Shown here: positions 8,074 through 15,084 of the stretch, one piece after another | Position numbering within the stretch: position 1 is the stretch's first letter | Layout: the number at the start of each line of letters is the position of its first letter | Assembly (NCBI RefSeq): GCF_007096885.1 | Contig: NZ_VJNO01000003.1 | Span: 124,001 to 188,000, forward strand | Origin: Streptomyces sp. 130 | GTDB taxonomy: Bacteria > Actinomycetota > Actinomycetes > Streptomycetales > Streptomycetaceae | Direction: 5' to 3' | DNA length: 64,000 nucleotides | The notes under the pieces: model-generated | Databases searched by the model: none | Told to the model about the DNA's origin: nothing | The model's input: the letters and a program-made list of their open reading frames with translations, nothing else | Position numbers and translations under genes: made by a program

Positions 8074-9987
8074 CTAGCTCCGGATGGTGGCCGGCGCCTT
8101 GGCGGCGCGGAGGTACCTGGCGATGTGGGTCGAGCTGCGAAAGGCGAGCGCCGCCATGGTCAAGCTGATGTTGGACGTGCCGATCGAGGGCAGGCTGCCC
8201 GGCCCGACGAGGTAGAGGTTGTCGTGGTCCCACGACTGCTGGGTGTGGTCCACCACCGAGTTCGCCGGGTCGGTGCCCATGATGTGGGTGCCCGCGAGGT
8301 GGTTGCCGCCCACGATGTTGTACCACTGGCCGTCATGTTCGACGGCGCTGTAGCGGTTCTTGTCGTACGCGGTCCGGTCTTCGGCTCCGAGCCTTTCGAA
8401 GATGTCGGTCGCGAGCTTCCGGGCGAACGCGGCACCCCGCATGGTGTAGGGCGGGATCTTGAGCGACACGACCGGCTTCAGGTTGCCGATGGCATCCCTG
8501 TAACGGTCGTCCACGGTCACCGCGTTGCTCGTGTCGGGCAGCAGGTCGATCATGAAGGCCAGCAGAAGCTGCCGCGAGACCTCGTTGCCGAGCGTCCGTC
8601 GCAGGTTGGCCCCGCTGAGGCCGCGCTTGTCGACGAGTTCGACCAGGTCCGTGTACGGGGAGCCGGTCGCCCATCCCCAGCCGTCGTTGTGGATGTCCAC
8701 ACCGAATCCCGCCTGGGTGCTGCGGAACCGTCCGCCGCGCAGGTCGGTGATTCCGCTGGTGCAGGACGTGCCGCGCATCGTGCCGGCGGGCTCGGGCAGC
8801 AGACCCCACGTCAGCAGGTACGCGTGGTCCATCAGGTTGCGGCCGATGAGCTTGCTGCGGCTCATCCGCTGCATGTCGGAAGCCAGCATGAGACGGGCGT
8901 TCTCGATGGCGTGCGCGCAGAGGACGTAGACGGCGCCCTTCACCGTGTACGTCTCGTAACTGTCCGAGTCGAGTGACTGGTAGTTCTTGATGGTGATCCC
9001 GGTCACCCGTTGGTTCGACTCGTTGACCTCGACCTTGGACGCGACCGCTTGCGTCACGATCTTGACGTTGCCCCTCCGCAGCGCCTTGGTCAGCGTCTTG
9101 CCCGCGTGGTACTTGGCCTGCACGGGGCAGATCGGGACGCAGTTGGTGTTGCCCTGGCAGCGCTCGCCCTCTTCCACCTGGTTCGTGCTCACCGCGCCGA
9201 CCGGGACGAACCCCTTGCCACCGTCGTACGCGGCGTTCGGCACGCCGTTGCGGGCCTGAGGGAAGCTCCGCACCTGGAGGGTGTAATCGTCGTCCGCCAG
9301 GTTGACCCGCATGCCGTTTACGCCCTGGGCGACCGTCTGGTCGAGGTAGGACGGCGGCATGCGGTGCATCGGGAACACGTATCCCTCGGGGAAATGCATT
9401 CCCAGATATGCCTGGTCCTCGACTTCGGCCGCGACACCCAGTTCGGCCTCGGCCTGTCGGTAGTACGGTTCCAGATCGTCGTAGCCGAGCGGCCAGTTCA
9501 GCCCCTGGCCGTACTTGGTCCGGAGATCGAAGTCCTCAGGAAGCATGCGCAGCGCTTTTCCCTCCCAATGCATGGAGGTGCCGCCGAGGACTCGGGTAAA
9601 GGTGGTGTCCGTGCAGTACTTGTCCTGTTGCACGAGGTAGAAGTCGTCCCGGGGGGTGTCCGGCTGCACCGGCATGGTGTCGGTGCTCCTGGGCATCCGG
9701 GCATTCGGGTTGAACGGATACGGTGACTGATTGTCTTTGATCACCGCGCCGTAGAACCGCGACAGGTACGACTCGTACTCGGCGAGGTCCAGGTCCTTGC
9801 CCGGGCCGGCTTCGACGATCAGCACCTGGTAGCCCGCCTGGCTCAGCTGCTCGGCAACGATGGAGCCTGCCATACCGCCGCCGACGATCACGGCGTCCCA
9901 CTCACCTCTCGCGGCCTCTGCGGCGCTGGTCTCCGTCGCCGCACCCGCTGGAAATACCACCGGGCCCCTGTCGTCGAAAGACGTCAT
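8074..9987 (-). CDS. GMC family FAD-dependent oxidoreductase, large subunit
   Basis: 637 residues from ATG 9987, with AAGGGA upstream. FAD binding is shown by WDAVIVGGGMAGSIVAEQL (dinucleotide motif about 36-41). The C-terminal GMC catalytic pair is visible as GGNHLAGTHIMG (His563) and SIGTSNIS (Asn606). A cysteine cluster, CQGNTNCVPICPVQAKY in the middle, is characteristic of the gluconate/glucoside dehydrogenase branch rather than of alcohol or cholesterol oxidases. No Tat or Sec signal is present. Together with the FAD-SLDH small subunit this predicts oxidation of a sugar or glycoside hydroxyl (C-3 or C-5 are the known sites for relatives). It is the first gene of the five-gene minus-strand operon. 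Confidence 0.85.
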   Translation of the reverse strand: MTSFDDRGPVVFPAGAATETSAAEAARGEWDAVIVGGGMAGSIVAEQLSQAGYQVLIVEAGPGKDLDLAEYESYLSRFYGAVIKDNQSPYPFNPNARMPRSTDTMPVQPDTPRDDFYLVQQDKYCTDTTFTRVLGGTSMHWEGKALRMLPEDFDLRTKYGQGLNWPLGYDDLEPYYRQAEAELGVAAEVEDQAYLGMHFPEGYVFPMHRMPPSYLDQTVAQGVNGMRVNLADDDYTLQVRSFPQARNGVPNAAYDGGKGFVPVGAVSTNQVEEGERCQGNTNCVPICPVQAKYHAGKTLTKALRRGNVKIVTQAVASKVEVNESNQRVTGITIKNYQSLDSDSYETYTVKGAVYVLCAHAIENARLMLASDMQRMSRSKLIGRNLMDHAYLLTWGLLPEPAGTMRGTSCTSGITDLRGGRFRSTQAGFGVDIHNDGWGWATGSPYTDLVELVDKRGLSGANLRRTLGNEVSRQLLLAFMIDLLPDTSNAVTVDDRYRDAIGNLKPVVSLKIPPYTMRGAAFARKLATDIFERLGAEDRTAYDKNRYSAVEHDGQWYNIVGGNHLAGTHIMGTDPANSVVDHTQQSWDHDNLYLVGPGSLPSIGTSNISLTMAALAFRSSTHIARYLRAAKAPATIRS

Positions 9988-10416
9988 CGATATCCCTTGT
10001 CGTGTCTGGGGGTGACCTCACCCCGATTTCGGGCCGAACAGCCCGGTGGCACATCCCGCCAGTCGCGTATCTCGCCATACGGGGGAGCCATCCTGCGATT
10101 CGCGATGGACCGCACCCGACGCCGCTCGCTGATCCGCCGAGGGCCACGGCAACGGCCTCGGCACGAGGCTTGCATATGACGTCGTCATTCGCTCCACCAC
10201 GGCTGGGATCTCCCAGGCAAACCCATCGATCGGGCGTAATCAGTGTTTCGAAGACAACTCCGCTGGTTGACAAGTCAGTTGAACCTAAGAGCTCTCAGCC
10301 GGGGGCCTTGTGCGCTTGTCCATCCTTCGGCCCGCCCACGAAGGCCGCGTCCGCGCCGCGACGGTGGGAGCGCGCCCCCTCTACATCACCGAAACATTGA
10401 TGTACCGTCCACTCAC
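9988..10416. other. Divergent intergenic region with two dyads
   Basis: 429 bases between the GMC operon (minus) and the secreted phosphatase (plus). No coding text stands out. Two dyads are visible. One is an imperfect repeat at 10088-10108 (CCATC...GATGG around the perfect inner GCGA-T-TCGC), which could be an operator for the sugar operon. The other is TACATCA/TGATGTA at 10382-10404 with a 9-base spacer, 12 bases before the phosphatase ATG. A TTGACA also lies near 10269, but no convincing -10 stands at the right distance. Confidence 0.4.
10382..10404. promoter_or_regulatory. Inverted repeat just upstream of phosphatase start
   Basis: TACATCA and TGATGTA are perfect 7-bp arms around a 9-base spacer, ending 12 bases before ATG 10417. 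It could be an operator overlapping the transcription start or a leader hairpin. The low GC content of the element is unusual for its surroundings. Confidence 0.4.
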
Positions 10417-11706
10417 ATGCGCACCCGACTTGTTCTCGCGTGGGCCTCAGCCGTGACGGCCGCCTTCTCGGCCGCGGTCGCGGCCGGCCCCGTGGCAGCT
10501 GCGCCGGCCGGTCGCGCGTCCCTGGCGCCGACGGCCCGCTGCCCGCGGCTCTCCGGCGGACTTCCCTGGTACGGCGACAACCGGGCCCGGCTGCAGCGCG
10601 TGATCGACGAGCGCGGCACCTGCCACGGCAGGGGCGGTCCGCGTCCGGTCGCGGCGTTCGACTGGGACAACACCATCACCAAGAACGACGTCACCGATGC
10701 CACCATCAGCTGGTCCCTGCGGCACGACAAGATCCTTCGGCCCGCCAGCTGGAAGGACACCAGCAAGTGGCTGACCGGCACCGCGGACAAGGCTCTCACC
10801 GATGCCTGCGGCACCGGGGTGGCGGTGGGAGCACCCCTGCCCACGTCCACCAACGCCCGCTGCGCCGACGAGATCCTGCAGATCCGTGAAGACGGCAGGA
10901 CGATGAGCGGCGAGGCCGCCTTCGCCGGACAGTGGGACCACCGGCGTACCGTGCCCCAGTACGCGTGGGTGCCACAGCTGTTCGCCGGACACACCGTCCC
11001 GGAACTCCGCGCCTACACCGAGGCCGCCCGCGCGGAGGCCCTCGCCGCGCCCGTCGGTGCGACCCGAACCGTCGGCACCCATGTGCTGCCCGCCTACGTG
11101 CGGTACTACGAACAGCAGCGCGACCTGGTCCGTACGCTCCAGAAGGCCGGGTTCGACGTGTGGATCGTCTCGGCGGGTTCCGAGCCGGTGACCGAGGTGT
11201 GGTCGCGCGGCATCGGAATCGACCGCGCGCACACCGTCGCCATCCGGTCCGTACTCGACGGCGAGGGCCGCATCACGACCAGCAACGCGGGCTGCGGCGG
11301 CGTGGGCGCCACCCGGGGCGAGGTGATCCCGTACATCGACGGCAAGCGGTGCTGGATCAACCAGGAGATCTACGGAATCAAGGGCCGGGCTGCCTGGGAC
11401 CGGCAGGCTCCCCCTCGGCGGATCGCGCTCGGCGGGGGTGACGCCGACACCGATGTGACATTCGTCGGCGATGCCACGGGAGCGCATCTGGTGCTCAACC
11501 GCAACAAGGGCGAGGTGATGTGCCGCGCCTACGACAACGCCGACGGCCGCTGGGTCGTGAACCCCATGTTCATCGAGCCGCTGCCCCGAAGGACCACGGC
11601 CTATCCCTGTGCGACGGCCGCCTACACCGAGCCCGACGGCACCCCCGGCCCCGTGCGGCGCGGCGACGGCGGTGTCGTACCGGACCAGTGGGACACCGTG
11701 TACTGA
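10417..11706 (+). CDS. Secreted HAD-superfamily phosphatase
   Basis: 429 residues. MRTRLVLAWASAVTAAFSAAVAAGPVAAAPA is a Sec/Tat-like signal peptide cut near residue 30. The mature part shows HAD motif I as AAFDWDNTITKND (nucleophile Asp and DxDxT), a motif II-like DVWIVSAGSEPVTEVW, and motif III/IV as TDVTFVGDATGAHL. Cysteines are spread as expected for an extracytoplasmic protein. Similar Streptomyces proteins are annotated as phosphorylcholine or phosphoserine phosphatases. The substrate cannot be read from sequence. It is a single gene followed by a strong terminator. Confidence 0.8.
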   Translation: MRTRLVLAWASAVTAAFSAAVAAGPVAAAPAGRASLAPTARCPRLSGGLPWYGDNRARLQRVIDERGTCHGRGGPRPVAAFDWDNTITKNDVTDATISWSLRHDKILRPASWKDTSKWLTGTADKALTDACGTGVAVGAPLPTSTNARCADEILQIREDGRTMSGEAAFAGQWDHRRTVPQYAWVPQLFAGHTVPELRAYTEAARAEALAAPVGATRTVGTHVLPAYVRYYEQQRDLVRTLQKAGFDVWIVSAGSEPVTEVWSRGIGIDRAHTVAIRSVLDGEGRITTSNAGCGGVGATRGEVIPYIDGKRCWINQEIYGIKGRAAWDRQAPPRRIALGGGDADTDVTFVGDATGAHLVLNRNKGEVMCRAYDNADGRWVVNPMFIEPLPRRTTAYPCATAAYTEPDGTPGPVRRGDGGVVPDQWDTVY

Positions 11707-11737
11707 CGCGACTCGGAAGTATGCCGCGCGCCGAAAG

Positions 11738-11773
11738 CCCCGCCGGAGCAGGGTGTTCCCTGCTCCGGCGGGG
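11738..11773. terminator. Bidirectional terminator hairpin
   Basis: A perfect 16-bp stem, CCCCGCCGGAGCAGGG / CCCTGCTCCGGCGGGG, with a TGTT loop. It serves the ends of the HAD phosphatase gene (plus) and the LPMO gene (minus). Confidence 0.85.
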
Positions 11774-11841
11774 TCCGGCCGTCCGGGCCGTGCCTCAGCG
11801 GCGCTCGGCCGGGACCGGTGCCGTGCGCAACGCCTTGGGGA

Positions 11842-12516
11842 TCAGGCGAAGTTCACGTCGCTGCACCACATGTACGCCTGGTCGAGGTGGGATGCCTGCC
11901 AGATCACGAACATGATGTGATGTCCGGAGTATCCGGAGGTCTGAACGGGGAACGTGATGTCCTGCGCCGGCGCGTAGCTGCCGGTCTGCGTGATGAAGTC
12001 GAGGTTGCCCCAGCCCAGGGTCTGGGTCTTGGGGTCGAAGCCCTGCTTGCTCACGTAGACCTTGAAGTAGTCGGCACCGTGGGACGCCTGATCGCGCAGG
12101 TGGACCGAGAAGTTGTCGCCGACCGTGGTGGTCTTCCACGCCCCCGGCTTGTCCAGGCTGGCGTTCCGGGACAGGTTGTTGCTGCAGAGCGTGCCGTCGG
12201 GGGTCTTGGCCTGGAACTGGCCGCCGAGGCCGTCGCGCAGAGCGCTCATCCAGTTCCACATGGTGTCACTGTTGGCCTGCCACGCCTGCCAGCACATGGG
12301 GTCCTGCGTCTGCATGGCCGGGTCCATGTGGTGGCTGCCCCAGGTCTGCCAGCACTGGTACGCGCGGCTGGCGGGGTCGACGATCGTGCCGTGCGCCTGG
12401 GCGGGGGCCGACCAGGTCAGCGCGCCGGCGACGACGGCGAACAGCATGGCGAGCGTCTGGAGAGGGCGGCGAAGGTACGACCTCGAACGCCCGGTTAACC
12501 GAAACTTGTTGGACAT
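11842..12516 (-). CDS. AA10 lytic polysaccharide monooxygenase
   Basis: 224 residues with a signal peptide ending APAQA, so that His42 becomes the mature N-terminus (HGTIVDPASRAYQCW). That N-terminal His and His146 (RDQASHGADYF) form the copper-binding histidine brace. DGTLCSNN and the final WCSDVNFA are AA10 hallmarks. The protein is a single catalytic domain with no carbohydrate-binding module. The text is closer to the cellulose-active ScLPMO10B-like branch (PDGTLCS, YNW-like motifs) than to chitin-active CBP21 types. Codon 7 (12498-12496) is TTA, implying dependence on the bldA tRNA. The promoter carries an exact CebR operator, which fits a role in oxidative cellulose or beta-glucan cleavage. 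Confidence 0.9.
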   Translation of the reverse strand: MSNKFRLTGRSRSYLRRPLQTLAMLFAVVAGALTWSAPAQAHGTIVDPASRAYQCWQTWGSHHMDPAMQTQDPMCWQAWQANSDTMWNWMSALRDGLGGQFQAKTPDGTLCSNNLSRNASLDKPGAWKTTTVGDNFSVHLRDQASHGADYFKVYVSKQGFDPKTQTLGWGNLDFITQTGSYAPAQDITFPVQTSGYSGHHIMFVIWQASHLDQAYMWCSDVNFA

Positions 12517-12550
12517 GTGGGGGGAACTCCTTCCAGTGGCAAGGCTGTGA

Positions 12551-12564
12551 TGGGAGCGCTCCCA
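12551..12564. promoter_or_regulatory. CebR operator (exact 14-bp palindrome)
   Basis: TGGGAGCGCTCCCA is the consensus site of CebR, the LacI-family cellobiose/cellotriose-responsive repressor of Streptomyces. It lies directly downstream of the -10 of the LPMO promoter and 34 bases before the LPMO start, so bound repressor would cover the transcription start. Confidence 0.9.
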
Positions 12565-12592
12565 ACGGTACGACTTTCGCCGGACATGTCAA
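12565..12592 (-). promoter_or_regulatory. LPMO promoter
   Basis: On the minus strand TTGACA (12592-12587) and TACCGT (12570-12565) are separated by 16 bases. The CebR palindrome begins with the next base. The hexamers fit a HrdB-type promoter. Confidence 0.7.
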
Positions 12593-12768
12593 TGAAACAA
12601 TCAAGTCGATCACTCGGCACCGCGTCGGTTCGCGCTCTTGCGAATCCGGAGCAGCACGGGAGACTGCCTTCACTGCCCAGCCGTCCGGGCCCCGGTAGCA
12701 CCACGCCGGACCGGTCGGTGCGGGCCGTATCAGATCGGTCCACCGTCACTCCCCCGAGATGAGGTCTC

Positions 12769-13551
12769 ATGAACCGGAACCGAGCCGCCGTCCGCGCCGT
12801 CGCCACGATCGCTTTATCCGCCGGTCTCGTCGCCGGCCCTGTGGCCGCCGCTTCCGCCGCCGCCCCCGCCGTCGAGGCGAAGGCGCGCGTCGGGGCCGAC
12901 TGGGAGACGCAGTCGATCGTCTTCACGGCCGCTGCGGGGCAGACCAACGACCTCAGCATCTACCCGATGTACACGAGCGACGGAATCCGCCGGATCGGCT
13001 TCAGGGACGTGGTCCCGCTGGAACCCGGCGAACACTGCGCGCACGCCGGCGCCGAGGACACCACCGCCGTCGTCTGCGAACTGCCCGCCGACAGCGCGCG
13101 GCCCGACAGGATCGACGTCTTCCTCGGCGACGGCGACGACACGATCGCCGCCTTCACGCCCGGAATGAACATCGTCAGCGGCGGCGCGGGCGACGACGAA
13201 CTGCACGCCCACACCGCCCGCACGGTCCTGGGCGGCACCGGGGACGACATGGTCATGGGGCCCGGCACGCTGCTCGGCGGCGACGGCATGGACCACCTGA
13301 TGGGTGACGCCGGGAACCAGCGGATGTGGGGCGGCCGGGGCGACGACATGATCGAGGGCTACGGCGGTGACGACACCGTGTACGCCGGCCCCGGCGACGA
13401 CCATGTCATGGGCGGGGACGGCCGGGACACCCTCCTCGGCGGCTCCGGCGACGACACGGTGCACGGTGAAGGCGGCGACGACTTCGTCTGGGGCGGCACC
13501 GGGAAGGACGTCCTCGACGGCGGGGACGGCCGCGACGTCGTCCTTCCGTAA
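12769..13551 (+). CDS. Secreted RTX-type calcium-binding repeat protein
   Basis: 260 residues. A signal peptide (VATIALSAGLVAGPVAAASAAAP) is followed by an N-terminal domain of about 100 residues with two cysteines (GEHCAHAG, AVVCELP). Some 8-9 RTX nonapeptides follow: FLGDGDDTI, SGGAGDDEL, GGTGDDMV, GGRGDDMIEG, AGPGDDHV, GGSGDDTV and GGDGRDVVLP. These repeats bind calcium in a parallel beta-roll. RTX proteins are typical of Gram-negative type I secretion; here a Sec-type signal replaces the C-terminal secretion signal. Codon 16 (12814-12816) is TTA. No catalytic domain is present, so a structural or surface role is more likely than a toxin. It is divergent from the LPMO gene. Confidence 0.85.
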   Translation: MNRNRAAVRAVATIALSAGLVAGPVAAASAAAPAVEAKARVGADWETQSIVFTAAAGQTNDLSIYPMYTSDGIRRIGFRDVVPLEPGEHCAHAGAEDTTAVVCELPADSARPDRIDVFLGDGDDTIAAFTPGMNIVSGGAGDDELHAHTARTVLGGTGDDMVMGPGTLLGGDGMDHLMGDAGNQRMWGGRGDDMIEGYGGDDTVYAGPGDDHVMGGDGRDTLLGGSGDDTVHGEGGDDFVWGGTGKDVLDGGDGRDVVLP

Positions 13552-13604
13552 CCGCCGCTCCCCTGAAGAGATCAGCTCTCGGAAAAGGGCGCGGGGGCGC
13601 ATGC

Positions 13605-13649
13605 CCGCTGGGGAGGGGCGGAACCGGAGTTCCTTCCCCTCCCCAGCGG
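13605..13649. terminator. Strong bidirectional terminator hairpin
   Basis: Outer arms CCGCTGGGGAGGGG / CCCCTCCCCAGCGG pair perfectly (14 bp). Inside them GGAAC/GTTCC pair around a CGGA loop. It separates the plus-strand RTX gene from the minus-strand peptide operon. Confidence 0.85.
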
Positions 13650-13716
13650 CTGTTGCGCAACCGATCCGCGGTTCGGCGGAGCGGGCGCGTGCGGCGGTCG
13701 GGCCGCCGCCGGCCGA

Positions 13717-13773
13717 TCAGACCTGGAACCCCGTGGCCTTCACGTCCTCGACCTTGCGGACCTTGATCTCCAT
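13717..13773 (-). CDS. 18-residue peptide, putative RiPP precursor or signal peptide
   Basis: The encoded peptide is MEIKVRKVEDVKATGFQV, from ATG 13773 to TGA at 13719-13717. A perfect GAGGAGGTG Shine-Dalgarno sequence lies at 13788-13780, six bases before the ATG, far better than most genes in this window. It is the last gene of the operon ThiF-like enzyme / M50 protease / peptide, 81 bases after the protease stop and followed by a strong terminator. Both upstream proteins carry peptide-recognition-like N-terminal domains, which is why this tiny frame is read as their substrate. The peptide has a charged, amphipathic N-terminal part (leader-like) and a short C-terminal ATGFQV (possible core). 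It has no Cys, so it is not a lanthipeptide. Its family is not recognised. Confidence 0.7.
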   Translation of the reverse strand: MEIKVRKVEDVKATGFQV

Positions 13774-13854
13774 GCGATTCACCTCCTCGTGGCTGGATGA
13801 CGTCCCCCGGGCCGGCGGTGCGCCGCGCCGGGGTGGACCGGTACCCGCGGGGTC

Positions 13855-15084
13855 TCAGCTCCTCGTCGTGAGGCGCCGTGCGCGCTCACGGACCGAGAGG
13901 ACCGCGGGAAGAACAAAGGGGGCCAGACAGACGGCGGTGCACAGCAGCGCCCACCAGAACTGTCCGGTGGCCGGTCCCGCGGTGAGCCGGTCGGCGGCCC
14001 AGCGCAGCACCTCCCAGGCGGAGGGCGCCAGGAACAGCCCCGCCCAGACCAGGGTCAGCGCGGCCCCGAAGAACCGCACCCAGCGGAACCAGCGCCCCGC
14101 CCGGACGTCGGCCGGATGCGCGTCGGCCAGCTCGGCCGCCCCCGCGGCGTCCAGGCGGCCGACGGCTCTTCGGAGCATCAGGGTCGACACCCGCCACAGG
14201 TTGCGGCAGCCCAGTGCGTTGACCAGCACCGCGTACAGGTCGGTGCGCAGGAACACCATGCACTGCCAGAGCATCGCGGTGAGCTTCACGTAGATCCAGG
14301 TGGCGAGGACCGCGTCGAGCTGATCCGGCGCCGCCCACGCTCCGGTGTCGATGAGCAGGCGCGCCGTCAGCGGCACGGCGAGCAGCACCGTGTCAAGGGC
14401 GAGACCGGCCAGCAGCGGCCCGTACCGCTTGCGTTTCGGCACGGTCCACAGCTGGGTCAGGTCGGTCTCGAAGACCAGCAGGAACCCCATGCGCCGGTCC
14501 ATGCCGAACCTGGCCCCCAGGCCGAGGGCGCGGGCGGCGAACCAGTGCCCGAGCTCGTGGATCGCCGTCGCGGCCGTGGCCAGCGGGATGAGGATCAGGC
14601 TGCCGAGGCCGATGTCGTCCACGACGAACGCGTCGGTGGCCGGATCGGGGAAGAGGCCGGGCCGGGACGCGAACACGACCAGGGCCAGCACCGCGCACGC
14701 GGCGTAGCAGCTCCACGCCACCCGGCCGAAGAAGGGCCGCGCGATCTCCTGGCGGACGCCGTCCAGCCACCGCCCGCCCTGGACCGGCGCCGAGCGGACC
14801 GGTGTGCCCTGCTGTCCCTCGTCGAGGAAGCCGAGCTCGCGCAGGGTTTCCACGAAGGACGGCACGTCGACCGGCTGACCGGCGAACTCCTCGGCCTCGG
14901 CAGCGGCCTCGGCGATCGTGGCCCCGCGCAGCAGCGCCTCGATGACCACACCGCCGACCTTCGGAATGGCGACGAACTGTCCCGTGCCCGGGTCGCCCAC
15001 CAGGACCTCGTCCTCCCCCTCGGGCACCAGGCTCAGCGGTCGCAGCCGCACGGTCGTCCGCGGCGATCCGTCCACCCCGGTCAT
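13855..15084 (-). CDS. M50-type membrane metalloprotease with PqqD-like N-terminal domain
   Basis: 409 residues from ATG 15084, overlapping the upstream stop as ATGA. Residues about 12-90 (LSLVPEGEDEVLVGDPGTGQ, then IPKVGGVVIEALLRG...FVETLRELGFLDEG) look like a PqqD/RRE winged-helix domain. Residues 125-400 hold about six hydrophobic segments. The zinc motif HELGH (176-180) is in the second segment, and FLRTDLYAVLVNALG (Asp282) is a candidate third-ligand region. This is the M50 site-2-protease fold seen next to several RiPP clusters. Leader recognition plus cleavage or export of the 18-residue peptide is inferred from operon structure. The catalytic residues appear intact. Confidence 0.8.
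   Translation of the reverse strand: MTGVDGSPRTTVRLRPLSLVPEGEDEVLVGDPGTGQFVAIPKVGGVVIEALLRGATIAEAAAEAEEFAGQPVDVPSFVETLRELGFLDEGQQGTPVRSAPVQGGRWLDGVRQEIARPFFGRVAWSCYAACAVLALVVFASRPGLFPDPATDAFVVDDIGLGSLILIPLATAATAIHELGHWFAARALGLGARFGMDRRMGFLLVFETDLTQLWTVPKRKRYGPLLAGLALDTVLLAVPLTARLLIDTGAWAAPDQLDAVLATWIYVKLTAMLWQCMVFLRTDLYAVLVNALGCRNLWRVSTLMLRRAVGRLDAAGAAELADAHPADVRAGRWFRWVRFFGAALTLVWAGLFLAPSAWEVLRWAADRLTAGPATGQFWWALLCTAVCLAPFVLPAVLSVRERARRLTTRS

Noticed and set aside
13122..13551. Tandem DNA repeat or CRISPR-like array
   Set aside because: The periodicity is that of coded RTX nonapeptides (GGxGxDxxx), not of DNA repeats with spacers.
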